DNA from: Thermaceae bacterium
Lineage (GTDB): Bacteria > Deinococcota > Deinococci > Deinococcales > Marinithermaceae
DNA length: 5,362 nt
Reading direction: 5' to 3'
Assembly (NCBI GenBank): GCA_027023115.1
Contig: JALVWZ010000004.1
Location: forward strand, 1-5,362
The position numbers and the translations under genes were made by a program. The notes beneath the pieces are model-generated. The model was given only the letters and a program-made list of their open reading frames with translations. It was not told the origin of the DNA and did no database searches. Below, piece after piece: positions 1-5,362 of this stretch (the stretch's first letter is position 1; each line of letters opens with the position of its first letter).

Positions 1-204
1 GGTCTGGCGCGGGAAACGCTGGCGGCGCTACTGGAGATGAAGCCGAAAAAGATCGTCTACGTCGCCTGCGACCCGGCTACCTGGGCCCGCGACGTGGCCC
101 GGTTGAGCGAACGGGGGTACGGGCTCGAGTTCGTCAGGCCCTACGATTTCTTCCCCTACACCCACCACGTCGAGGTTCTCAGCTACTTGACCATGTCTAC
201 TTGA
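1..204 (+). CDS. RumA/TrmA-family RNA (uracil-C5)-methyltransferase, C-terminal fragment (5' end outside window)
   Basis: This is the 3' end of an open frame entering from the left edge; 67 codons remain, ending in TGA at 202-204. Two family motifs are visible. The first is [12 protein letters not shown] at fragment residues 20-31, which matches the RumA/RlmD 'SCNPATLARD' motif; its cysteine (residue 23, codon 67-69) is the nucleophile that attacks uracil C6. The second is [15 protein letters not shown] near the C-terminus, where the glutamate (residue 58) matches the family's general base. Family members use S-adenosylmethionine to form m5U in 23S rRNA (RlmC/RlmD) or at tRNA U54 (TrmA). The fragment cannot decide the target, although the layout is most like RlmD. 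The protein ends about six residues after VLSYL, near the normal family terminus, but its last codons and stop lie in a 14-bp tandem duplication. Confidence 0.88.
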   Translation, partial: GLARETLAALLEMKPKKIVYVACDPATWARDVARLSERGYGLEFVRPYDFFPYTHHVEVLSYLTMST

Positions 205-210
205 CCATGT
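183..210 (+). repeat. Perfect 14-bp tandem direct repeat at the methyltransferase stop / antitoxin promoter
   Basis: The 14-mer CTACTTGACCATGT occurs at 183-196 and again at 197-210 with no spacer. The second copy supplies the TGA stop (202-204) of the upstream methyltransferase. The first copy supplies a TTGACC -35-like hexamer (187-192), 18 nt from the TAGGCT -10 at 211-216. If one copy is removed, the methyltransferase frame stays open through most of the antitoxin gene to a TGA near 383, and the remaining TTGACC would be only 4 nt from the -10. A tandem duplication therefore plausibly shaped both signals. The two copies could also act as direct-repeat operator boxes for the antitoxin, which is inference. 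Confidence 0.9.
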
Positions 211-216
211 TAGGCT
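187..216 (+). promoter_or_regulatory. Probable leaderless promoter of the toxin-antitoxin operon (-35 TTGACC, extended -10 TGT-TAGGCT)
   Basis: The -35-like TTGACC at 187-192 is followed by an 18-nt spacer and TAGGCT at 211-216, which fits the TANNNT -10 pattern. TG at 208-209 makes it an extended -10. The antitoxin ATG begins at 223, six nt after the -10, so transcription would start at or next to the start codon. No Shine-Dalgarno is present between the -10 and the ATG. The same TAGGCT-N6-ATG layout recurs before glpX. Type II antitoxins usually repress their own promoter, and the 14-bp repeat covering this promoter is a candidate operator. Confidence 0.65.
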
Positions 217-222
217 GGCAGC

Positions 223-459
223 ATGGCGAAGGTCGTCAACGTTGCCGAGGCCAAGGCCAAGCTCTCGGAGCTGCTGGAAGCGGCTCTGCGCGGCGAAGAG
301 GTAATCATCGCCAAACGGGGCAAGCCGCTCGCCCGGCTGGTGCCGGAGAAGCCGCAACGTCGCGAGCTGGGTTTTCTTGACTTCGACATTCCCGATAGCT
401 TCTTCGAACCGTTACCCGAAGAAGAGCTCGCCGCCTGGTACGGCGAAGATGATGAATGA
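223..459 (+). CDS. Type II toxin-antitoxin system antitoxin, Phd/YefM family
   Basis: This 78-residue protein is a typical antitoxin partner for VapC/PIN toxins. Residues 1-41 form the Phd/YefM DNA-binding and dimerisation domain: VNVAEAKAKLSELLEAALRG (5-24) is the helix with the usual A-K-x-x-L-S-x-L-L pattern, and EEVIIAKRGKPLARLVP (25-41) is the conserved strand and turn. The tail, residues 46-78, contains LPEEELAAWYG, a segment common in antitoxins of Sll0205-type PIN toxins, which would wrap the toxin and block its active site. The ATG at 223 is chosen because the domain begins there and a -10 box ends six nt earlier. The stop overlaps the toxin start by 4 bp. It probably neutralises the toxin and, with it, represses the operon. 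It appears intact. DNA specificity cannot be read from sequence. Confidence 0.9.
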   Translation: MAKVVNVAEAKAKLSELLEAALRGEEVIIAKRGKPLARLVPEKPQRRELGFLDFDIPDSFFEPLPEEELAAWYGEDDE

Positions 460-851
460 TGAGCGGCCGTTACCTGCTCGACACGCACGCCCTTCTCTAC
501 GCCGTAGCCAGGCCGCACTTGCTGTCTGCGCGAGCCTTCGCCGTCATCAACGACCCCCTTTCGGTCCTATACGCCTCCAGCGCATCGGCCCGGGAGATAG
601 CCACCAAATACCGCCTCGGCAAACTACCTCACGCCGAGCCGCTAATCATCGATTACCTGGGCAGTCTGGCCCGCCTCGGCGCAGGAGAAATACCCGTCAC
701 CAGCAGCCACGCTCTTCTAGCCGGCAGCTTCGAAGTAGCTCACAAAGACCCCTTCGACCGTATCCTGGCCGCTCAGGCCCGGCTCGAGAGCCTGAGCGTC
801 ATCAGCAAAGACCGCGCTCTGGACGCCTTTGGCGTTCGCCGTCTTTGGTAG
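456..851 (+). CDS. vapC: PIN-domain ribonuclease toxin, VapC family (Sll0205-like)
   Basis: This 131-residue protein is a full-length single PIN domain. The acidic metal-binding residues expected of the family are present: D9 in [10 protein letters not shown]47 in SAREIATK, D98 and D101 in [13 protein letters not shown], and D119 in SKDRALDAF. The HxDPFDRxLxAQA block and the terminal tryptophan are typical of Sll0205-type PIN toxins. Such toxins are Mg2+-dependent endoribonucleases that cut tRNA, rRNA or mRNA; the target here is unknown. The start at 456 overlaps the antitoxin stop as ATGA, and a second ATG at 459 is equally possible. There is no clear Shine-Dalgarno, so translation is probably coupled to the antitoxin. 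CTA (four) and ATA (two) codons are denser than in hisF (one each in nearly twice the length), which weakly supports acquisition. The stop TAG forms the first bases of the putative hisF -10. Confidence 0.92.
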   Translation: MMSGRYLLDTHALLYAVARPHLLSARAFAVINDPLSVLYASSASAREIATKYRLGKLPHAEPLIIDYLGSLARLGAGEIPVTSSHALLAGSFEVAHKDPFDRILAAQARLESLSVISKDRALDAFGVRRLW

Positions 852-854
852 AAT
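846..854 (+). promoter_or_regulatory. Putative extended -10 for hisFIE (TGG-TAGAAT), overlapping the toxin stop codon
   Basis: TGG at 846-848 is followed by TAGAAT at 849-854, one mismatch from the TATAAT consensus and with the extended -10 TG. The hisF GTG starts at 862, seven nt after the hexamer, so the transcript would be leaderless or nearly so. No convincing -35 is seen at 16-18 nt spacing, and an extended -10 can function without one. The first three bases of the hexamer are the toxin's TAG stop codon. No Shine-Dalgarno lies in the 10-nt gap before the GTG, which supports a leaderless start rather than translation from a long toxin-antitoxin readthrough mRNA. Confidence 0.55.
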
Positions 855-861
855 CAGCCTC

Positions 862-1629
862 GTGCTTGCTCGTCGCATCATCCCCTGCCTCGACGTTCAC
901 CAGGGCCGCGTCGTCAAGGGCGTCAACTTCGTCAACCTGGTAGACGCCGGCGACCCGGTGGAAGCGGCCGTCGCCTACGACGCCAGCGGCGCCGACGAAC
1001 TGGTCTTCCTCGACATCACCGCCACCCACGAAAACCGCCCGCTGGTGCTGGAAATGGTGCGCCAGGTCGCCGAACGGGTCTTCATGCCCTTCACCGTCGG
1101 GGGCGGGGTGCGTACTTTGGAAGACGCCCGCGCGCTGCTTCTGGCCGGAGCCGACAAGGTGAGCGTCAACTCGGCGGCGGTGGCGCGACCCGAGCTGATC
1201 AGCGAACTGGCCGACCACTTTGGTTCCCAGGCGGTGGTCTTGGCGATTGACGCCAAGCGCAAAGGGCCGGCCAACTGGGAGGTCTACGTTGCCGGCGGCC
1301 GCAAGCCGACCGGGCTCGACGCGGTGACCTGGGCCCGCCGCGGCCAGCAGCTGGGAGCGGGTGAGATCCTGCTAACCAGCATGGACGCCGACGGCACCAA
1401 GGCCGGTTACGACATCGAGCTGACCAGGGCGGTCGGCGAAGCGGTCTCGATACCGGTCATTGCCTCCGGCGGAGCCGGCGAAATGGCCCACTTTGCCGAG
1501 GTATTCGAAAAGGCCGGGGCCGACGCGGCCCTGGCGGCGAGCGTGTTTCACTTTGGCGAGATTCCCATTCCCGCGCTCAAGCGCTACTTGGCCGAACGCG
1601 GGCTGGCGATGAGGGAGGACGTGTCATGA
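862..1629 (+). CDS. hisF: Imidazole glycerol phosphate synthase, cyclase subunit HisF
   Basis: This 255-residue (beta/alpha)8-barrel protein uses ammonia from its partner HisH to convert PRFAR into imidazole glycerol phosphate and AICAR in histidine synthesis. The sequence parallels Thermotoga HisF throughout. It has catalytic D11 (IIPCLDV) and D130 (LAIDAKR), D51 in VFLDITA, phosphate-binding GGG at 80-82, [10 protein letters not shown] at about 175-184, and the C-terminal IASGGAG and ALAASVFHF blocks. The ammonia-gate residues R5, E46, K99 and E168 are retained. The frame is open from a TTG at 829, but the GTG at 862 is chosen because [11 protein letters not shown] is the canonical N-terminus and a -10 box lies seven nt upstream. 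The gene overlaps hisIE by 4 bp. HisH is not in the window, so histidine genes are at least partly scattered. Confidence 0.97.
   Translation: MLARRIIPCLDVHQGRVVKGVNFVNLVDAGDPVEAAVAYDASGADELVFLDITATHENRPLVLEMVRQVAERVFMPFTVGGGVRTLEDARALLLAGADKVSVNSAAVARPELISELADHFGSQAVVLAIDAKRKGPANWEVYVAGGRKPTGLDAVTWARRGQQLGAGEILLTSMDADGTKAGYDIELTRAVGEAVSIPVIASGGAGEMAHFAEVFEKAGADAALAASVFHFGEIPIPALKRYLAERGLAMREDVS
1612..1619 (+). promoter_or_regulatory. Strong Shine-Dalgarno for hisIE
   Basis: AGGGAGGA ends six nt before the hisIE ATG at 1626 and lies inside the last codons of hisF. It is the clearest Shine-Dalgarno in the window and fixes the hisIE start. It contrasts with hisF, glpX and the antitoxin, which have -10 boxes at this distance instead. 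Confidence 0.85.
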
Positions 1630-2246
1630 ACCTGGACGACGTAGTTTTCGACGAGCGCGGCCTGGTGCCGGTCATCATCCAAGACGCCCTGTCGGGCGAG
1701 GTGCTCACCCTGGCCTGGGCCAATCGCGAAGCGCTGGAAAAGACCCTCGAGACCGGCCAGACCCACCTCTACTCGCGCAGCCGCAACGAGCTCTGGAAGA
1801 AGGGCGAGACCTCGGGCAACGTCCAGGACCTGGTGGAAATGCGCCTCGACTGCGACGCCGACGCGGTTCTCTACCGGGTAATCCCCCACGGCCCCGCCTG
1901 TCACACCGGCGCCCGCAGCTGTTTTTTCAACCCGGTCACCCCCGAGGCCGAGCCTCCCCTCGGCTGGGTACTGGAGCAGGTATGGCGCACCATCCAAAAA
2001 CGCCTGCAGGAAATGCCCGCAGGCTCTTACGTCGCCAAGATGCACGCCGCCGGGCTGGACCGGGTTCTCAAGAAGATCGGCGAAGAAGCGGGCGAGGTGA
2101 TCATCGCCGCCAAGAACCCCGGCACCGACGAGCTGGCCTGGGAAGCCAGCGACCTGCTTTTCCACCTGCTGCTGGTGCTGGCCGAGCGGGAGATGAGCCC
2201 CGCCGACCTGGCGCGGGTGCTAAATGAGCGGCACCAACCCAAATAG
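1626..2246 (+). CDS. hisIE: Bifunctional phosphoribosyl-AMP cyclohydrolase / phosphoribosyl-ATP pyrophosphatase HisIE
   Basis: This 206-residue fusion catalyses two consecutive early steps of histidine synthesis. The C-terminal HisE domain hydrolyses phosphoribosyl-ATP to phosphoribosyl-AMP, and the N-terminal HisI domain opens the purine ring to give ProFAR. In HisI (about 1-105) the [24 protein letters not shown] and CDAD blocks are present. Zinc ligands C76, C92 and C99 keep the C-x15-C-x6-C spacing, and D75, D77 and D79 form the Mg2+ site. In HisE (about 113-203) the metal-binding EExxE (E153, E154, E157) and ExxD (E173, D176) pairs lie on the predicted helices. The length is normal for the fusion. 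The ATGA overlap with hisF and the strong Shine-Dalgarno indicate translational coupling. No terminator hairpin is visible after the stop. Confidence 0.97.
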   Translation: MNLDDVVFDERGLVPVIIQDALSGEVLTLAWANREALEKTLETGQTHLYSRSRNELWKKGETSGNVQDLVEMRLDCDADAVLYRVIPHGPACHTGARSCFFNPVTPEAEPPLGWVLEQVWRTIQKRLQEMPAGSYVAKMHAAGLDRVLKKIGEEAGEVIIAAKNPGTDELAWEASDLLFHLLLVLAEREMSPADLARVLNERHQPK

Positions 2247-2282
2247 AACGTGACCTAGAGCACATCCAACGCCCATACCTTT

Positions 2283-2291
2283 TGCTAGGCT
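2283..2291 (+). promoter_or_regulatory. Probable extended -10 for glpX (TGC-TAGGCT), leaderless
   Basis: TGC at 2283-2285 precedes TAGGCT at 2286-2291, and the glpX ATG follows after six nt. This is the same hexamer and spacing as at the antitoxin gene. No good -35 hexamer is seen at 16-19 nt spacing, and there is no Shine-Dalgarno before the ATG. The 51-bp gap (2247-2297) also holds two further CTAG-centred short palindromes, one of which overlaps the -10. Confidence 0.6.
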
Positions 2292-2297
2292 AGAGAT

Positions 2298-3266
2298 ATG
2301 AGCATTGAGAACAAGCTGGTTCTCGAGATCGTCCGCGTTACCGAACAGGCCGCTTTGGCGGCCAGTCGTCTTTCGGGCAAGGGCGACAAGCACGCAGTGG
2401 ACCTCGCCGGCACCGAGGCCATGCGCGAACAGCTGAACAAGATGGAGATTAGCGGCACCGTCGTGATCGGTGAAGGCGAGATGGACGAAGCGCCCATGCT
2501 CTACATCGGTGAACGCCTGGGAAAGGGCGGCATCGAGGTGGACATTGCCGTCGATCCGGTGGAGGGCACCAACATTACCGCCAAGGGGTTGCCCAACTCG
2601 GTCACCGTCATCGCCATCAGCGAGAAGGGCGGGCTCTTCCACGCCCCAGACATGTACATGGAAAAGCTTATCGTGGCCCCGCCGGCAGCCGGCAAGGTAG
2701 ACCTCGACTGGCCGGTGGCCGCCAACCTGAAGGCCATCGCCATGTCCATGCAGCGCAATGTCGAGGACCTGGTCATAGTCGTGCTCGACCGGCCCCGCCA
2801 CGAAAAGCTGATCAGCGAGATCCGCCGCGCCGGCGCCCGCGTCAAGCTGATTGGCGATGGCGACGTGATCGCCGCCTTGGCGGCGGCCATCCGCGGCACC
2901 GGTGTCCACGCGGTCATGGGTTCGGGCGGTGCGCCCGAGGGCGTTCTGGCGGCGGCGGCGCTGAAGTGCCTCGGCGCCGAGATCCAGGCGCGCTTTTTGC
3001 CGGAAGACGAAGAACAGCTACGCCGCCTACGCGAAATGGGCGGCGACGAAAACCGGGTTTACAAGACCGAGGACTTGGCTCCGGGCAACGAGATAGTCTT
3101 TGCCGCGACCGGCATTACCGACGGTGACATTCTCGAGGGCGTCCGCTTCTTCGGCGGCGGCGCCCGCACCCACACCGTGGCCATGGGTCACAAGACCCAC
3201 GTCGTGCGCTTCATAGACACGATTCACCTAATGGAAGCCGACGCCCGCGTCGTCATTCGCGTTTGA
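2298..3266 (+). CDS. glpX: Class II fructose-1,6-bisphosphatase GlpX
   Basis: This 322-residue cytosolic enzyme hydrolyses fructose-1,6-bisphosphate to fructose-6-phosphate and phosphate, the committed step of gluconeogenesis. The Li+-sensitive phosphatase-fold signatures are in order: GDKHAVD (29-35, metal ligand D35), [17 protein letters not shown] (56-72, with E59), the metal/phosphate loop AVDPVEGTN (84-92, with D86, E89 and T91), DMYMEKL (118-124), RPRH, IGDGD, and GGAPEG with E214 matching E. coli GlpX E213. The length is close to the usual 320-336. The ATG at 2298 gives the usual short N-terminus before the first helix and sits six nt after a -10 box. The gene is expected to have its own promoter separate from hisIE, and its 3' end overlaps malQ in the opposite direction. 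Some class II enzymes also accept sedoheptulose-1,7-bisphosphate; that cannot be judged here. Confidence 0.97.
   Translation: MSIENKLVLEIVRVTEQAALAASRLSGKGDKHAVDLAGTEAMREQLNKMEISGTVVIGEGEMDEAPMLYIGERLGKGGIEVDIAVDPVEGTNITAKGLPNSVTVIAISEKGGLFHAPDMYMEKLIVAPPAAGKVDLDWPVAANLKAIAMSMQRNVEDLVIVVLDRPRHEKLISEIRRAGARVKLIGDGDVIAALAAAIRGTGVHAVMGSGGAPEGVLAAAALKCLGAEIQARFLPEDEEQLRRLREMGGDENRVYKTEDLAPGNEIVFAATGITDGDILEGVRFFGGGARTHTVAMGHKTHVVRFIDTIHLMEADARVVIRV
3253..3266. other. 14-bp convergent overlap of glpX and malQ 3' ends
   Basis: The glpX TGA is at 3264-3266 on the plus strand and the malQ TGA is the complement of 3253-3255, so the two coding regions share 14 bp tail to tail. There is no intergenic space for a dedicated terminator. 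A short bulged GC stem can be drawn just inside malQ (3265-3282), but no T-tract follows it. Transcripts of the two genes should therefore be complementary at their 3' ends unless termination is factor-dependent. Confidence 0.9.
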
Positions 3267-4767
3267 GGCGCCCGTAGCGCTCAGCCAGCCCGCGCAGCTT
3301 GGCGGCCAGGCCTTCGCTGAGGTCGCCTTCGCGGTAGCGCCAGGCCCAGTTGCCGGTGGGGCGCGAGGGATAGTTCATCCGCGCCTCGCTGCCCAGCCCC
3401 AATACGTCCTGTAGCGGAAACACCGCCAGCCGGCAGCGGCTCTTCAGGGCCAGTTCGATCAGCGCCCAGGGGGCGTCGTCGCAGTCCGAAAAGGCTATTC
3501 CTTGCTCGCGCAGGTAAGAGCGCATGAACTCCAGCTCACTGGCGGAGGCGGTTTGGCACCAGCCTTTGGTAGTGTCGTTGTCGTGGGTGCCGGTGTAAAC
3601 CAGGCAGTTGCCCGACTGGGGGTAGTTGTGCGGCAGAAATGGGTTGTCGGGCCCGGTGAAGGCGAACTGCAAGACCTTCATTCCCGGTAGGTCGAAACGG
3701 TCGCGCAGCGCCTCCACCTCGGGAGTTATCAGGCCCAGGTCCTCGGCGATAATCGGCACCGCGCCCAGCTCGCGGCGGACGCGCTCGAAGAGCTCATCCC
3801 CAGGGGCCTTGCGCCAGGTTCCGTGCTCGGCCGTCGGCGCGCCGGCGGGCACCGCCCAGTAGGCCTCGAAGCCGCGAAAGTGGTCTATCCTCACCAGATC
3901 GGCCAAGCGCAGGGCGTGGCGGATTCGGGCCAGCCACCAGTCAAAGTCGCGCCGCCGCAGCTCGTCCCAGTCGTAGAGCGGGTTACCCCAGAGCTGGCCA
4001 GTGGGGCTGAAGTAGTCGGGCGGCACGCCGGCCACGAAGAGGGGACGGCGTTCGTCGTCCAGCTGGAATAGCTCGGGGCGCGACCAGACGTCGGCCGAAT
4101 CGTAGGCCACGAAGATGGGCATGTCGCCGATGACTCGCTGCCCGCAGCGGTGCGCCTCGTCCAGCAGATCGAGCCACTGCCCGAAGAAGAGCCACTGCGT
4201 CCAGCGGTGGAACTCCACCCGCTCACCAAGCCGCGCGCGCGCCTCTGCCAGAACGCTTTCTTCACGCAATCGCAGCGGGCGCGGCCATTCCCACCAGGGC
4301 GCGCCGCCGTGTTCCTCTTTGATGGCCATGAAGAGGGCGTAGTCGTCGAGCCAGTATGACTCGGCCTGGGCGAACCCGGCCAGCTCCCGCCGCTGCGATT
4401 CGCCAGCGCGAGCCCGGAAACCAGCGTAGGCGCGCTCGAGCATGGGCCAGGCCCAGCGGTAGACCAGGCCGTAGTCCACCCCCTCGCCGCCGCCCTCCGC
4501 CCGAGCCTCGTCTCGTGACAACCAGCCCGCGGCGATCAGGGCCTCGGGGTCTATCAGGTAGGGGTTACCGGCGAAGGCCGAAAAAGACTGGTAAGGAGAG
4601 TCGCCAAAGCCGGTGGGGCCCAGCGGCAACACCTGCCACCAGGACGAACCGGCGCGCTCGAGCCAACCGAGGAAGCGGCGCGCTTCGCCGCCCAGGTTTC
4701 CGATTGGATAGGGTCCGGGAAACGAGGTCGGATGCAGCAGAATGCCGTAGGAGCGCTCAGCCAGCAT
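3253..4767 (-). CDS. malQ: 4-alpha-glucanotransferase (amylomaltase), GH77
   Basis: This 504-residue cytosolic enzyme transfers segments of alpha-1,4-glucans to other glucans or glucose (disproportionation), as in maltodextrin and glycogen metabolism. It follows Thermus amylomaltase (about 500 aa) from end to end. The N-terminal blocks [17 protein letters not shown] and [19 protein letters not shown] are intact. The GH77 catalytic residues are present: nucleophile D295 in VRIDHFRG, acid/base E342 in IIAEDLG, and transition-state stabiliser D396 in TGTHDNDT. The 250s-type loop [17 protein letters not shown] is also present. The ATG at 4767 puts the conserved YG at the same distance from the start as in the Thermus enzyme. 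No well-spaced Shine-Dalgarno is seen (GAGG lies only one nt before the ATG). A TACCAT -10-like box lies five nt upstream, but the 25-bp gap to the upstream gene also suits an operon. The stop overlaps the end of glpX. Confidence 0.97.
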   Translation of the reverse strand: MLAERSYGILLHPTSFPGPYPIGNLGGEARRFLGWLERAGSSWWQVLPLGPTGFGDSPYQSFSAFAGNPYLIDPEALIAAGWLSRDEARAEGGGEGVDYGLVYRWAWPMLERAYAGFRARAGESQRRELAGFAQAESYWLDDYALFMAIKEEHGGAPWWEWPRPLRLREESVLAEARARLGERVEFHRWTQWLFFGQWLDLLDEAHRCGQRVIGDMPIFVAYDSADVWSRPELFQLDDERRPLFVAGVPPDYFSPTGQLWGNPLYDWDELRRRDFDWWLARIRHALRLADLVRIDHFRGFEAYWAVPAGAPTAEHGTWRKAPGDELFERVRRELGAVPIIAEDLGLITPEVEALRDRFDLPGMKVLQFAFTGPDNPFLPHNYPQSGNCLVYTGTHDNDTTKGWCQTASASELEFMRSYLREQGIAFSDCDDAPWALIELALKSRCRLAVFPLQDVLGLGSEARMNYPSRPTGNWAWRYREGDLSEGLAAKLRGLAERYGRLKRE

Positions 4768-4772
4768 GCCTC

Positions 4773-4778
4773 ATGGTA
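4773..4778 (-). promoter_or_regulatory. Possible -10 box (TACCAT) before malQ
   Basis: On the minus strand TACCAT fits TANNNT and ends five nt before the malQ ATG, echoing the spacing at the leaderless starts on the plus strand. It lacks the full TGN extension (the preceding bases are CGT) and no clear -35 is seen. Cotranscription from the upstream gene is an equally good explanation, so this is a weak call. Confidence 0.25.
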
Positions 4779-4792
4779 ACGCTTCCGGGGCG

Positions 4793-5362
4793 CTAGAGCA
4801 CCTTGCCCCAGGGTGGCACCCAGAAGAACCAAGTCTTGTACGGGGTCAGGTCTATGGGGTTGCCGTGTTCGTCGCTGAGCAGCAGGGAACCATCAAAGCG
4901 CCAGATGACGGGAACACGCTTGCCCTCGAGGTAAAGCGCGCCGTGGCCCTTGGAGAGGTCGAGTCGCAATCGGCCGACCTTGTCCACCACCTCGGCGCCC
5001 ACGCGCAACACCACCACCGCGGTCACCTGCACGTCGGTGCGGTGGCCGTTGCGGAACCAGACGTAACCCTTGCCAACGTAGTGGAAGGAGCTGGCGTAGT
5101 CGGGCGCATAACGCACCTCCACCCGCTCGCCGGGGGGCGCGTCCTTGGGCGGGCGGTAGGCCTTGCCGCGCAGGGTGCGGACGTTTTCCAGGTGCAGACG
5201 GCTCATCTGGCGACGCACGTCTTTGCCTTCGACATAGGTGTTGTGCGGCGGCCGGCGGCTGCGGTCGCGCTTGAAGAGCGGGTCGTAGAGGCCGTCGAAG
5301 GTGGTCAGCCCCTGCTTTTCGATCATGCTGAGAGCCTCGGGGCTGCCGCCGACGTGCAAAAG
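4793..5362 (-). CDS. DUF3048 domain-containing protein (YerB-like), C-terminal part; 5' end outside window
   Basis: The frame is open from the right edge, giving 189 codons before TAG at 4795-4793. The visible part resembles DUF3048/YerB-like proteins, usually exported or lipoprotein-anchored proteins of unknown function. Recognisable pieces are HVGGSPEAL (3-11), RDRSRRPPHNTYV (32-44, the conserved R-x-PHN-x-Y block), a middle region with YAPDYASSFHYVGKGYVWFRNG, and the C-terminal subdomain with VPVIWRFDG (150-158) and DLTPYKTWFFWVPP (171-184). Any signal peptide would lie beyond the edge. The TTG at 5359-5357 is not a plausible start, because the frame continues upstream of it and the family has a further N-terminal region. 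It lies 25 bp upstream of malQ on the same strand, so the two may be co-transcribed. The family name comes from motif memory. Confidence 0.72.
   Translation of the reverse strand, partial: LLHVGGSPEALSMIEKQGLTTFDGLYDPLFKRDRSRRPPHNTYVEGKDVRRQMSRLHLENVRTLRGKAYRPPKDAPPGERVEVRYAPDYASSFHYVGKGYVWFRNGHRTDVQVTAVVVLRVGAEVVDKVGRLRLDLSKGHGALYLEGKRVPVIWRFDGSLLLSDEHGNPIDLTPYKTWFFWVPPWGKVL

Noticed and set aside
223..851. The toxin-antitoxin pair as a novel defence system
   Set aside because: Both proteins fit known Phd/YefM antitoxin and Sll0205-like PIN toxin families with standard gene order and overlap, and no extra defence gene is adjacent.
829..861. Upstream TTG start for hisF, adding 11 residues
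   Set aside because: The extra residues are not part of the HisF N-terminus and would overlap the toxin gene. The GTG at 862 gives the canonical start and is preceded by a -10 box.
377..943. 188-codon open frame on the plus strand across the antitoxin, toxin and hisF start
   Set aside because: It lies in another frame over three genes with clear family motifs. Its arginine-, serine- and proline-rich product is typical of a shadow frame in GC-rich DNA.
1584..2909. Long minus-strand open frames opposite hisIE and glpX (1584-2165 and 2220-2909)
   Set aside because: They mirror the GC-biased third positions of strongly conserved genes. Their products carry no recognisable motif and no start signals were seen.
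3265..3282. Bulged GC hairpin just after the glpX stop as a terminator
   Set aside because: The stem is only six pairs with a bulge, it lies within the malQ coding sequence, and no T-tract follows.
2255..4801. Shared 9-mer CTAGAGCAC in the glpX upstream gap (2255-2263) and between malQ and its upstream gene (4793-4801)
   Set aside because: Many 9-base repeats are expected by chance in a window of this size, and the second copy overlaps a stop codon. There is no further flanking similarity.

Overview
The window is about 5.4 kb of GC-rich, densely coding bacterial chromosome. The amylomaltase resembles Thermus amylomaltase along its whole length. The GC-rich codon use and -10 boxes placed 6-7 nt before start codons also fit the Deinococcota (Thermus-Deinococcus phylum), probably Thermales. 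This assignment rests on remembered family sequences and promoter style, not on a database search.

Layout, left to right. (1) 1-204 (+): the last 67 codons of a RumA/TrmA-type RNA uracil-C5-methyltransferase, including its catalytic cysteine motif. (2) 223-851 (+): a complete two-gene toxin-antitoxin module, a Phd/YefM-type antitoxin followed by a PIN-domain (VapC) ribonuclease, overlapping by 4 bp. (3) 862-2246 (+): hisF and a fused hisIE, also overlapping by 4 bp. (4) 2298-3266 (+): glpX, class II fructose-1,6-bisphosphatase. (5) 3253-4767 (-): malQ, a GH77 amylomaltase, convergent with glpX and overlapping its 3' end by 14 bp. (6) 4793-5362 (-): the C-terminal part of a DUF3048-type protein running off the right edge, 25 bp upstream of malQ and probably co-transcribed with it. 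No tRNA, rRNA, CRISPR array or insertion sequence was seen, and no gap exceeds 60 bp.

How the genes work together. HisIE performs the second and third steps of histidine synthesis. HisF is the cyclase half of imidazole glycerol phosphate synthase, and its HisH partner is not in the window. GlpX makes fructose-6-phosphate in gluconeogenesis, while MalQ rearranges alpha-1,4-glucans, so the convergent pair touches hexose-phosphate and glucan metabolism. The toxin-antitoxin module has no metabolic link to its neighbours and looks like an accessory cassette between two housekeeping genes.

The most informative signals are in the junctions. Three of the four plus-strand transcription-unit starts or candidate starts (antitoxin, hisF, glpX) have an extended -10 of the form TGN-TANNNT ending 6-7 nt before the start codon and no Shine-Dalgarno, which is the arrangement expected for leaderless mRNAs. 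The internal gene hisIE has a strong Shine-Dalgarno instead. A perfect 14-bp tandem duplication at 183-210 supplies both the methyltransferase stop codon and a correctly spaced -35 for the toxin-antitoxin promoter. I see no convincing new multi-gene system; these junctions are the points worth checking.
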